Assembly (NCBI RefSeq): GCF_900102815.1
Contig: NZ_FNGF01000002.1
Coordinates: forward strand, 496,001-560,000
Direction of reading: 5' to 3'
Length of the DNA stretch: 64,000 nt
Source: Glycomyces sambucus
GTDB taxonomy: Bacteria > Actinomycetota > Actinomycetes > Mycobacteriales > Micromonosporaceae
The notes under the pieces were generated by a model. It was not told the DNA's origin and searched no databases. It was given only the letters and a program-made list of their open reading frames with translations. Made by a program: the position numbers and the translations under genes. Below are positions 35,140-42,350 of the stretch, one piece after another (position 1 is the first letter of the stretch; each line of letters starts with the position of its first letter).

Positions 35140-35886
35140 ATGGCGATGTCCCAGCGGGCGGACCTGGAGCGGCGCGCGGACGCGCTGCTCGACGCCGCGT
35201 CGGCCCTGCTCCTGGAGGCGCGGTCGCGCCGGATCAGGATCGAGGAGGTCGCCGCGCGGGCCGGGGTCGGCAAGGGCACGGTGTACCTGCACTGGGCGAG
35301 CCGCGACCACCTGCTGCTGGCCGTGGGCGCGCGGGAGGCGGCGGCGATGTACCAGGGGGTCGCCGCGGCCGTGACCGCCGATCCGGTGGAGGCCGCGCCG
35401 CACCGGTACCTGCGGCGGCACTTCCTCGAAGCGGTGCGGCGGCCGGTGCTCGGGCTCGTCTTCGGCGCGGAGGCGGGCGACCTCGACGCGCTGGCGCGGC
35501 ATCCGGCCCGGGAGGCGGTGGCAGCGGCAAAGGCGGCCGCGACCCGGGAGTACTTGGCGGCCTTGGAGTCCCACCGGCTGCTGCGGGCGGGACAGGACCC
35601 GGCCGATGTGGAGTACGGGCTGGAGGCGGTGGCGTTCGGGTTCTTCGCCTCGGCGCCGTTCCGGCAGGGCATGGACCCCGAGTACCGCGCGGACCGGCTG
35701 GCGGCGGTGGTCCGGCGCGCGTTCGAGCCGGTCCGCGAGCCCGCGTTCGACCGCTACCGCGAGGCCGCGCCGCGGGTCGCCGCGGCCTTCACCGGGCTCG
35801 CGGCGGCGTTCCGGCGCACCGCGTACGGCCCTGCGGCCGACGCGGCCGCGAACGGCCCCACCATGAACGAGAGGCGCACGACATGA
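35140..35886 (+). CDS. TetR family regulator of the glyoxalase-like gene
   Basis: Repressor of 248 residues with an N-terminal TetR helix-turn-helix (RIEEVAARAGVGKGTVYLHW, about residues 36-55) and a long helical ligand domain. ATG at 35140 is chosen because GAGGAGG lies six bases upstream; an in-frame ATG six bases later is equally possible. The stop overlaps the start of the glyoxalase-like gene (ATGA), so they are cotranscribed. The promoter lies inside a perfect inverted repeat that is its probable operator. Confidence 0.88.
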   Translation: MAMSQRADLERRADALLDAASALLLEARSRRIRIEEVAARAGVGKGTVYLHWASRDHLLLAVGAREAAAMYQGVAAAVTADPVEAAPHRYLRRHFLEAVRRPVLGLVFGAEAGDLDALARHPAREAVAAAKAAATREYLAALESHRLLRAGQDPADVEYGLEAVAFGFFASAPFRQGMDPEYRADRLAAVVRRAFEPVREPAFDRYREAAPRVAAAFTGLAAAFRRTAYGPAADAAANGPTMNERRTT

Positions 35887-36860
35887 CGGCGGACATCACC
35901 GGCATCCACCACATCGGCCTCGTGGTCCGCGACATGGAGGTGGCCCTGGAGACCTTCCGGCATCTGGGGTTCCGGCTCCACGCGCCCGCGTACCCGGCCC
36001 TGCCGCCCAAGCCCGGGGAGGCGCCCGAGCCGGTCGGGGCGGGGAACTCGCACGCGGACTTCCCGCGCAGCTTCATCGAAGTGCTCGCGTTCGCGCCCAA
36101 GGACCCCGCGCGGCTGCCGGAGTCGGCGACGCTGGTGCCGCTGTCGGTGCCCGACGAGCGGCTGGCCGCGACCAGGGCGGTCCTCAAGCAGACGCTCGGG
36201 GGCCTGGCGCGGCGGCTCGGGAACGGCGAGGGCGCGCACATCCTGGTCTTCACCACGCGCGACGCGGCCGAGACGGCCGAGCGGATGGCGTCGGTCGGGG
36301 TGCGGACCAGCGGGGCGCTCGGCGCGCAGCGGCCGATCACGACCGCCGACGGGGTGCGGCTCGCCGGCGTCAGGTTCCTGGAGGTCCACGACGCGGCCTC
36401 GGCCGCGTTCGGCATGGTCGCCGAGGGCCGCGTGGGCGCGGCCGAGGACGCGCCGGCCGCACTGCTGGACGCCCAGACCGGCCTCGACCACCCCAACGGC
36501 GCGGTCGGCGTGGCCGAAGTCCTCATGTGCGTGGACGACGACCGGCGCCGCTCCACGATCGAGCGGTACTCGCGGTACCTCGACCGCACGCCCGAGTCCG
36601 AGGGGTCGGCCTCGGTGTTCGACCTCGGCGCGTCGCGGCTGGTGCTCACCACCGCGCGCGACGCGGCCGAGCGCCTGCCAGGGTCCGCACCGCGCCACGT
36701 GCCGGGCCTGGCGGCGTACGGGATCGCGGTGCGGGACCTGGAGACCACAGTGGACCATCTGCGATCACGTGGCGTGCATCTGCGCCGCACCGCGGACGGC
36801 AGGCCGTTCGTCCCGGCCGCGGCCGCCCACGGCGCGGCGGTGGTGTTCCAGCAGGCGTGA
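35883..36860 (+). CDS. VOC superfamily (glyoxalase-like) protein
   Basis: Protein of 325 residues with the glyoxalase-like fold: the opening IHHIGLVVRDMEVALETFRH (residues 7-26) is the typical VOC start, where the histidine is a likely metal ligand. FIEVLAFAP near 62-70 and the last third (YGIAVRDLETTVDHLRSRGV) repeat it. VOC members include dioxygenases, glyoxalases and bleomycin-resistance proteins. Coupling to a TetR gene suggests an inducible detoxification or ring-cleavage role, but the reaction is unknown. Confidence 0.85.
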   Translation: MTADITGIHHIGLVVRDMEVALETFRHLGFRLHAPAYPALPPKPGEAPEPVGAGNSHADFPRSFIEVLAFAPKDPARLPESATLVPLSVPDERLAATRAVLKQTLGGLARRLGNGEGAHILVFTTRDAAETAERMASVGVRTSGALGAQRPITTADGVRLAGVRFLEVHDAASAAFGMVAEGRVGAAEDAPAALLDAQTGLDHPNGAVGVAEVLMCVDDDRRRSTIERYSRYLDRTPESEGSASVFDLGASRLVLTTARDAAERLPGSAPRHVPGLAAYGIAVRDLETTVDHLRSRGVHLRRTADGRPFVPAAAAHGAAVVFQQA

Positions 36861-36861
36861 C

Positions 36862-38013
36862 TCAGGCGGGCTTGACCGGCTGGCGCAGGACGGTCTTGAG
36901 CTTCGCCGGATCGGTGCGGCGGGGGTCGCCCAGGTAGATCTCGTGGTGGTCGCCGTTGAAGGTCAGGCCGTTGGCGGGCAGGTACTCGTCGTGCAGGCGC
37001 GCGAGGACCGGACCCTCGTCGTCGTATGGTCCGATGTGGAGGATCTGGACACTGGGGCCCTCGGTGAGGGCGAGGACGCGGAGGTGCGCCAGCGCGGGGT
37101 TGTCCTTCTTCGCGGCGGCCTTGGCGACGGCGGCCCGGACCTGGGCGTCGGTGATCCACTCGGGGAGGCTGATGAGCATCGTCCAGTCCCACTCCCCCTT
37201 GCGGCGCTCCACGAACGACGCGGGGTCCGCGGCGCGCCAGAGCCCTTCGAGCGGGCCCACGGTGAAGTCGCGGCCCTCGGCCTTGCTCGCGAACTTGAGG
37301 GCGTAGGCGGTGCCGTAGAGGGCTTCGACGGCCTCGGTGTAGGCGGTGCTCGCGTTCGGGTCGCCGTGGCCGTCGACGGCGAGGTAGCGCAGTTCGGGCA
37401 CGTCGACGCGGCTGAAGTCCTTCGCCTTGGGGGCGTAGAGGTCCTTGCGGGCCTGCTTGACGTCGTACTTCTCCATGGCGGTCTCCTTCTGGTAGGTGGC
37501 GAGTGCGTCGGCGGCCCAGGCGATCTCGGCGGCGAGCATGGCTTCGCTGTAGTCGAAGACGGCGCGGGCGGGGGTCGGCAGGGGTTCCTGGGAGGCGCGG
37601 GTCCCGCGGAGTTCGGCGAGGCGCTGTGCCAGGGCCGCATGGCGTTCGGCGAGTCCGGCGGCGATCTCGGAGTCGGGGAGGACGGGGCTGTTGGCCATGG
37701 CGACGAGGACGCGGGCGCGCACGGGCGCGGGCTCGGCGAGGGCGGCGCGGGTGGCGGCGGCGAGGAGGTCGCGGCCCGCGGCGGTGGCGCCGTAGGTGAC
37801 GCGGGACTTGGCGCCGCCGCGGGGGCCCTCGGGCGCGACGAGGCCGCGCTTGGCGAGCTTGTCGATGACGTAGTAGATCGAGGAGAACCCGAGGGCGGTC
37901 CAGTTGCGCACGCCGCGCTCCTCGATGACCCGCTCGAGCTCGTAGCCGTGGCGCGGGGCCTCGGCGATGAGGCCGAGGACCGTCAGCTCGGCGTCGGTGA
38001 GGGCTGCTTCCAT
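36862..38013 (-). CDS. PadR regulator fused to a GyrI-like small-molecule-binding domain
   Basis: Protein of 383 residues. Residues 1-175 are a PadR winged helix (LTVLGLIAEAPRHGYELERV, FSSIYYVIDKLAKRGLV) with its C-terminal helices. Residues 180-383 are a GyrI-like/SRPBCC domain whose start, MEKYDVKQARKDLYAPKAKD then DGHGDPN, is the usual N-terminus of stand-alone relatives. These are normally two adjacent genes; here they are one frame. The internal ATG at 37474-37476 keeps a perfect AAGGAG site (37483-37488), so the C-terminal domain may also be made alone. The gene has a TAGAAT -10 six bases before the ATG, indicating a leaderless message. Confidence 0.9.
   Translation of the reverse strand: MEAALTDAELTVLGLIAEAPRHGYELERVIEERGVRNWTALGFSSIYYVIDKLAKRGLVAPEGPRGGAKSRVTYGATAAGRDLLAAATRAALAEPAPVRARVLVAMANSPVLPDSEIAAGLAERHAALAQRLAELRGTRASQEPLPTPARAVFDYSEAMLAAEIAWAADALATYQKETAMEKYDVKQARKDLYAPKAKDFSRVDVPELRYLAVDGHGDPNASTAYTEAVEALYGTAYALKFASKAEGRDFTVGPLEGLWRAADPASFVERRKGEWDWTMLISLPEWITDAQVRAAVAKAAAKKDNPALAHLRVLALTEGPSVQILHIGPYDDEGPVLARLHDEYLPANGLTFNGDHHEIYLGDPRRTDPAKLKTVLRQPVKPA
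37483..37488 (-). promoter_or_regulatory. Internal ribosome binding site within the PadR-GyrI gene
   Basis: AAGGAG on the minus strand, six bases before the internal ATG at 37474-37476 that begins the GyrI-like domain. It would give a separate 204-residue product. Confidence 0.65.
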
Positions 38014-38018
38014 GCCAG

Positions 38019-38036
38019 TATTCTACTACTAGAATA
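38019..38036. promoter_or_regulatory. PadR operator overlapping a leaderless promoter
   Basis: TATTCTA and TAGAATA are perfect arms around CTAC, five bases upstream of the PadR ATG. On the minus strand TAGAAT (38020-38025) is a -10 box six bases from the ATG, so the start site would be the A of ATG. The overlap suggests autorepression. Confidence 0.7.
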
Positions 38037-38112
38037 AAGTCGCGGACGGGCGGTTGCGCCGGGCGTATATGGTCGCCTCTTCGACCCCGCCCATCCGCTA
38101 CAAGGAGCATCC

Positions 38113-38598
38113 GTGTCCGGCAGGACCAAGTTCTACGGCATCATCGCGCTCATCATGGCCCCGTTCATGTTCTACGGCGGCATCACGATGACCACCTCGG
38201 ACGAGGTGGACTGCGGCGGCCAGACGATGACCGACGGCGACATCTGCACCACCTACGACGACGGCGCGTCGACCGACCGCACCGTTGAGGAGCAGCGCAG
38301 CAGCAACCGCACCACCGGTTTCATCCTCTTCGCCGTCGCGATCGGCATGGCGGGCTTCGGCGTGTACACGATCGTGCAGATCAGCCGCGGCCGCCAGGCG
38401 GCCCCCGCGATGCACCACCCGCAGCCCGGCTACCCCCAGCAGCCGTACCCGCAGCAGCCCGGCCAGTACCCGCCGCCCGGCGCGTACCCCCAGCAGGCGC
38501 CGTACCCGCAGCAGGGCAACCCCCAGCCCGGTCCCTACCCGCAGCAGCAGCCCCCGCCCGGGCAGTGGCAGCAGCCGGGCCAGTACCCGCCGCGCTGA
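38113..38598 (+). CDS. Membrane protein with Pro/Gln-rich C-terminal tail
   Basis: Protein of 161 residues with two transmembrane segments (about residues 7-28 and 69-90), an extracytoplasmic loop with two cysteines (VDCGGQ, DICTTYDD), and a cytoplasmic or wall-facing tail of tyrosine-proline-glutamine repeats (PGYPQQPYPQQP type) over residues 103-161. GTG at 38113 has AAGGAG five bases upstream. Such repeat tails are common in actinobacterial envelope proteins and may bind partners; family not recognised. Confidence 0.72.
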   Translation: MSGRTKFYGIIALIMAPFMFYGGITMTTSDEVDCGGQTMTDGDICTTYDDGASTDRTVEEQRSSNRTTGFILFAVAIGMAGFGVYTIVQISRGRQAAPAMHHPQPGYPQQPYPQQPGQYPPPGAYPQQAPYPQQGNPQPGPYPQQQPPPGQWQQPGQYPPR

Positions 38599-38626
38599 GC
38601 GGGTCCTCGGGTGGTCGGCCGGGACG

Positions 38627-39034
38627 TCAGTCGGTGACGGTGACCGCGAGTGCGACCGGGTCGGCGGGCGGGTTGCCGTCGGCGTCGCCCACGCAGTCGT
38701 CGAGGCCGGTGCGGAAGCAGTACTGGAACTGAAGCGTGGTCGCTCCGGCGGCGGTGGCCTCGAAGTCCCAGTAGAGGATCCCGCCGCAGCCGTCGCCTTC
38801 GCAGCTCGTGTCGCCCTCGGTCTCGGAGCCGGCGTCGGCGAGCACGCCGGTGTCGGCGCCGTCGACGAGGAACCAGTTGTCCCCCACCGAGTCGTTGACC
38901 TCGCCGAGGTCGACCCGCAGGGTCTCGCCGACCGTGACCGTCACGGTCTCGGCGTCGAGCGTGACGGTGGTGTCAGGGCCGGTGCATCCGGCGAGTGCCA
39001 GGAGCAGGACGAGGAGGGGTACCGCGATGCGCAT
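38627..39034 (-). CDS. Putative lipoprotein with chagasin (I42)-like domain
   Basis: Protein of 135 residues. Signal peptide and lipobox LALAGC at about residues 12-17 predict lipid anchoring outside the membrane. The mature domain has the outline of I42/chagasin cysteine-protease inhibitors: VTVTVGETLRVDLG, then NDSVGDNWFLVDG at the place of the NPTTGYxW loop, and TLQFQYCFR near the RPW strand. The inhibitor loops are poorly kept and four cysteines are present, so inhibitory activity is doubtful. ATG at 39034 is preferred because the signal peptide begins there. Confidence 0.62.
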   Translation of the reverse strand: MRIAVPLLVLLLALAGCTGPDTTVTLDAETVTVTVGETLRVDLGEVNDSVGDNWFLVDGADTGVLADAGSETEGDTSCEGDGCGGILYWDFEATAAGATTLQFQYCFRTGLDDCVGDADGNPPADPVALAVTVTD

Positions 39035-39088
39035 GCCTACGAAGGTATCCGGCCCGAACCAGCCGCAAACGTCCACAATCCGCGGAAC

Positions 39089-39125
39089 GGGGCCCGCGGA
39101 CACCGCGGTGGTGTCGGCGGGCCCC
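39089..39125 (-). terminator. Terminator hairpin after DAHP synthase
   Basis: GGGGCCCGC pairs with GCGGGCCCC (nine bases), then after one mismatch GACACC with GGTGTC, over a five-base loop, 15 bases after the DAHP synthase stop. Confidence 0.7.
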
Positions 39126-39139
39126 GAGCGCCGGCGGTC

Positions 39140-40267
39140 TCAGGCCCGGCGGGCGCGGCCGGTGCGGACGGCGGCGGCGAGCTCGCCCAGCAGGCGCTCG
39201 GTCTCGTCCCAGCCGACGCAGGCGTCGGTGACGCTCTGGCCGTAGACGAGCGTGTCGAGCGGGGCGGGCTCCTGGCGGCCCGGCTCGATGAAGCTCTCGA
39301 TCATGAGGCCCGCGATGCCGCGCTCGCCCATGGCGATGCGGTCGCCCAGCTCGCGCACGACCTCGGCCTGGCGGACGTGGTCCTTGCCGGAGTTGGCGTG
39401 GCTGGCGTCCACGACGAGGCGTTCGGGCATGTCGTGCTTGGCCAGGAGCGCCAGCGCGTCGCGCACGTCGGCGGGGCCGTAGTTCGGGCCGCCGCGGCCG
39501 CCGCGCAGGATGATGTGGCAGTCGGGGTTGCCGCTGGTGGAGACGATGGAGGCGCGGCCGTCCTCGTCGACGCCGAAGAAGGTGTGCTCCCCGGCGGCCG
39601 AGCGGCAGCCGTCGATGGCGCCGCCGAGGTCGCCGTCGGTGGAGTTCTTGAAGCCGATCGGCATCGACAGGCCCGAGGCGAGCTGGCGGTGGACCTGGCT
39701 CTCGGTGGTGCGGGCGCCGATGGCTCCCCACGAGACGGCGTCGGCGATGTGCTGGGGGCTGAGCGGTTCGAGGAACTCGCAGCCGACGGGCAGGCCGGTG
39801 TCGAGGACGTCGAGGAGGACCCGGCGGGCCAGGCGCAGGCCGAGTTCGATGTCGTGGGTGCCGTTCAGGTGCGGGTCGTTGATGAGGCCCTTCCAGCCGA
39901 CGGTGGTGCGGGGCTTCTCGAAGTAGACGCGCATGACCACGAGGAGGTCGTCGGCGAGCGGGGCGGCCGCGGCGGCGAGGCGCCGCGCGTAGTCGTTGGC
40001 GGCGGCGGGGTCGTGGACCGAGCAGGGGCCGACGACGAGGAGGAGCCGGTCGTCGTCGCCCGCGAGGACGTCGTTGACGGCGGCGCGGCTCCGGGCGACG
40101 AGGGCGGCGCGGTCGGGGCCGAGCGGCAGTTCGGCGCGCAGGACGGCCGGGGCGACCAGCGGCTGGAAGCCGCGGACGCGGAGGTCGCTGGTCTGCGGGG
40201 CGTCGCCGGGCAGGGCCCGGTCGCTGGCGGCCCGGTGGTCGGCGGCGCGGGCGGAAGGCGTGCTCAT
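39140..40267 (-). CDS. 3-deoxy-7-phosphoheptulonate synthase (DAHP synthase), class I
   Basis: First enzyme of the shikimate pathway: joins phosphoenolpyruvate and erythrose 4-phosphate. The 375 residues fit the AroF/AroG/AroH type: LLVVGPCSVHDPAAANDYAR near residues 72-91, KPRTTVGWKGLINDPHLNGT near 116-135, KNSTDGD near 204-210, and DASHANSGKDH near 281-291. The ATG at 40267 has GAGGAG 12 bases upstream; the frame stays open to 40378, but that part lies in the leader region. Upstream, a 22-codon ORF with Trp, Tyr and Phe and a set of alternative RNA stems suggests control by aromatic amino acid supply. Confidence 0.94.
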   Translation of the reverse strand: MSTPSARAADHRAASDRALPGDAPQTSDLRVRGFQPLVAPAVLRAELPLGPDRAALVARSRAAVNDVLAGDDDRLLLVVGPCSVHDPAAANDYARRLAAAAAPLADDLLVVMRVYFEKPRTTVGWKGLINDPHLNGTHDIELGLRLARRVLLDVLDTGLPVGCEFLEPLSPQHIADAVSWGAIGARTTESQVHRQLASGLSMPIGFKNSTDGDLGGAIDGCRSAAGEHTFFGVDEDGRASIVSTSGNPDCHIILRGGRGGPNYGPADVRDALALLAKHDMPERLVVDASHANSGKDHVRQAEVVRELGDRIAMGERGIAGLMIESFIEPGRQEPAPLDTLVYGQSVTDACVGWDETERLLGELAAAVRTGRARRA

Positions 40268-40351
40268 CGAGCGGGAGTCTCCTCTGGATTGCAGAGGCGG
40301 GTGGGAATCCACTCGGTGTTCAGCCCGGTGCCGGCCCGCCTCAACGACGAA

Positions 40352-40375
40352 CGGCAGAGACGGATGTCTCTGCCG
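40352..40375 (-). terminator. Candidate attenuator stem before DAHP synthase
   Basis: CGGCAGAGAC pairs with GTCTCTGCCG (ten bases) over a four-base loop, between the leader ORF and the DAHP synthase start. On the minus strand it is followed by TTCGTCGTTG, only moderately T-rich, so terminator strength is uncertain. Confidence 0.6.
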
Positions 40376-40378
40376 CAT

Positions 40379-40432
40379 GGCTCCGGGTGTCCGTCAGGTC
40401 AGCGCAGGTGACCGCGGGCTCCACCCGGAGCC
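40379..40432 (-). promoter_or_regulatory. Alternative-pairing segments of the aromatic leader
   Basis: GGCTCCGGGTG at 40379-40389 and CACCCGGAGCC at 40422-40432 are perfectly complementary (11 bases). The second segment can instead fold locally (GGCTCC/GGAGCC, 40417-40432), and the first can pair with 40324-40332 with one mismatch. Segment 40422-40432 begins five bases after the leader Phe codon, so a stalled ribosome would cover it. Confidence 0.55.
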
Positions 40433-40467
40433 TGCGTAAAGCGCTGATACCAGCGGACGGCGGACAT
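40399..40467 (-). CDS. Aromatic amino acid leader peptide (22 residues)
   Basis: Short ORF upstream of DAHP synthase. Residues 6-10 read WYQRF at the codons TGG (40450-40452), TAT (40447-40449), CAG, CGC and TTT (40438-40440), so all three end products of the pathway occur within five codons. TAT and TTT are rare in this high-G+C genome, which would make the ribosome sensitive to Tyr and Phe supply. The -10-like TACGGT (40474-40479) ends six bases before the ATG, pointing to a leaderless message. This is the pattern of an attenuation leader peptide; no homology search was possible, so the peptide itself is a prediction. Confidence 0.66.
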   Translation of the reverse strand: MSAVRWYQRFTQAPGGARGHLR

Positions 40468-40473
40468 GCCCGA

Positions 40474-40479
40474 ACCGTA
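40474..40479 (-). promoter_or_regulatory. -10 element for the leader/DAHP synthase transcript
   Basis: TACGGT on the minus strand, six bases before the leader-peptide ATG, with TGTGC before it as an extended -10. The -35 is not clear. Confidence 0.5.
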
Positions 40480-40656
40480 GCACACGGCCCCGGCGAGCGG
40501 CGAATGCGACCGGTACGTGGGGGCGTGTCCGAAGCCGGCCCGCGGGCCCGCGGTGTCGAAGGGCACGCCGGGAGGGCGCGTGAGCACCACCGGGACGGCA
40601 GTGACGCAGCGTCATGCGATGGAACAAAGGGACATCGCCTGAGACCCCCGGCAAAT
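40480..40656. other. Gene-free stretch between divergent DAHP leader and S33 peptidase gene
   Basis: Together with 40268-40398 and 40657-40743 this is the only non-coding stretch over 300 bases, broken by the leader ORF. 40480-40656 is high in G+C; no additional gene, repeat or hairpin of note is seen beyond the promoters described for each side. Confidence 0.5.
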
Positions 40657-40674
40657 AGGAACGTTCCTTACAAT
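40657..40674 (+). promoter_or_regulatory. Palindrome and -10 box of the S33 peptidase gene
   Basis: AGGAACGTTCCT (40657-40668) is a perfect 12-base palindrome directly before TACAAT (40669-40674), a near-consensus -10, 70 bases upstream of the TTG start. The palindrome fills the promoter spacer, a place for a repressor; the -35 is weak. Confidence 0.62.
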
Positions 40675-40743
40675 CCTGAGAGGAACCGCGCACATCGGCG
40701 CGGATCGGAAATCGCACCCCTCTGGACTGGAAGGAATTCCGGC

Positions 40744-42270
40744 TTGAGACCACTCACCCGCACCCTCGCGGCGGCCGCATCGGCCGCCGCGCTCACGCTC
40801 ACCGCGCTCGCCGTGACTCCGCTCGCCGCCGCGGCGCACCCCCGCGGCATCGACTGGGGCCCCTGCCCCGAGGTCGACCCGGCCGAGCCCGTCGAGTGCG
40901 CGACGATCGACGTCCCGCTCGACTACTCGCGGCCCTGGCGCGGCACCATCGAGATCGGCCTCGCCAAGCGCGAGGCGACGAACCCCGACGAGCGCATCGG
41001 CACCATCCTCATGGACCCGGGCGGCCCCGGCGGCTCGGGCGTCGGCTCGATCATCAACGGCAGCCCGCTCACCGGCGAGACCGCCGAGCGCTTCGACATC
41101 GTCGGCTTCGACCCGCGCGGCGTCAACACCTCCACCCAGGTGCTGTGCAGCGAGGAGGCCCTGGAGGCCGCCGCGCTCCCCGTCCCGACCGACCAGGCGG
41201 GCTTCGCGGCGCTCGAAGCCGCGAACGCGGCCCTGACCGAGGACTGCCGCGAGCACACCGGGCGCCTGTTCGACAACGTCTCCAACCTCGACACCGTCGA
41301 GGACATGGAGCGCATCCGCCGCGCGCTCGGCGAGGGCAAGCTCAACTACCTCGGGTACTCGTACGGCACCATCATGGGGCAGCAGTACGCCGAGGAGTAC
41401 CCGCGCAACTTCCGCACGATGGTCCTGGACGGCAACATGGACCACAGCCTGGAGTCCACATGGGACTTCCTGCGGTCCGAGACCGCGCCCGTGGAGGAGA
41501 ACTTCCTCGCGTTCGCGGCCTGGTGCGAGACGGCGCCCGAGTGCGCGCTGCACGGCTCCGATGTGGAGGCCGTGTACGCGGACCTCAAGGCGGCCGCGCG
41601 GGCGGGCGAACTGGTCGACCCGTACGACGGCACGCCGCTGGACTTCTACGCACTGTCGGCCGGGTACACGTTCCTGGCCAACCTCCCGCAGGCGTGGCCC
41701 GACTTCGCCCTCGCGCTCGACGCGATGCGCGACGGCGAGCAGTTGGCGGGAGTGCAGTCGTACCAGGAGGAGCCGGTCCTCTGGGAGCACCTGTACTACC
41801 CGGCCTGGTGCCAGGACTGGGGCTTCGACATCGCCGACTACGACGAGTTCGAAAGCCTGCTCGGCAGGTTGAGCGAGGACTTCCCCAACGTCGAGTGGTC
41901 GATGTACAACCAGCACGCGCTCACCTGCCTCGGTTCGGGGATCGACCACACCAACGAGCGCGACGAGCTCGACATCCCGCGCAGCGCAGCGGAGATGGTG
42001 TTCATCGGCAACGAGCACGACTACGCGACGGTCTACGAGTGGACCGAGACGGCCGCCGACCAGGCCGACGGCAGCCTCATCACCTACGAGGGCTACTGGC
42101 ACACGGTCTACGGCGGCTTCTCGTCCTGCGTGGACGACGCGGTCAACGACTACTTCGTGCACCGGACCAAGCCGGAGAAGGGCCTGAGCTGCCCGAACCT
42201 GGACTTCCCGGGGATCACCGGCCTCTCGGGCGGCGACCGCACCCCCGCGGCCGGACCGTTCGGCCCCTAG
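40744..42270 (+). CDS. Secreted alpha/beta hydrolase, tripeptidyl aminopeptidase-like (family S33)
   Basis: Secreted peptidase of 508 residues. A Sec signal (TLAAAASAAALTLTALAVTP) ends near AAA at residue 33. DPGGPGGSGVGSI (about residues 88-100) is the S33 oxyanion region, and the nucleophile elbow is GYSYG (about 203-207) in YLGYSYGTIMGQQYAEEYP. The acid lies in IGNEHDYATVY and the histidine in GYWHTVYGG near the C-terminus. Relatives such as Streptomyces SlpD/E and tripeptidyl aminopeptidase remove short peptides from protein N-termini outside the cell. The TTG start has AAGGAA eight bases upstream. Confidence 0.88.
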   Translation: MRPLTRTLAAAASAAALTLTALAVTPLAAAAHPRGIDWGPCPEVDPAEPVECATIDVPLDYSRPWRGTIEIGLAKREATNPDERIGTILMDPGGPGGSGVGSIINGSPLTGETAERFDIVGFDPRGVNTSTQVLCSEEALEAAALPVPTDQAGFAALEAANAALTEDCREHTGRLFDNVSNLDTVEDMERIRRALGEGKLNYLGYSYGTIMGQQYAEEYPRNFRTMVLDGNMDHSLESTWDFLRSETAPVEENFLAFAAWCETAPECALHGSDVEAVYADLKAAARAGELVDPYDGTPLDFYALSAGYTFLANLPQAWPDFALALDAMRDGEQLAGVQSYQEEPVLWEHLYYPAWCQDWGFDIADYDEFESLLGRLSEDFPNVEWSMYNQHALTCLGSGIDHTNERDELDIPRSAAEMVFIGNEHDYATVYEWTETAADQADGSLITYEGYWHTVYGGFSSCVDDAVNDYFVHRTKPEKGLSCPNLDFPGITGLSGGDRTPAAGPFGP

Positions 42271-42350
42271 GGCACCGGGTGCGGCCGGACGCTGGTCCGG
42301 CCGCACCTCCGCGTACTACGATGTGGGATCTGCCGAGCCCGGGGAGCGTC

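Noticed and set aside
38440-38595. Short-period repeats that look like a CRISPR-type array
   Set aside because: They are codons for a Tyr-Pro-Gln-rich protein tail, in frame, without spacers.
40268-40378. N-terminal extension of DAHP synthase to an ATG at 40378 with GGAG close by
   Set aside because: The extension is not typical of the family and is made of the attenuator stem; the ATG at 40267 gives a normal length. Extended translation is not fully excluded.
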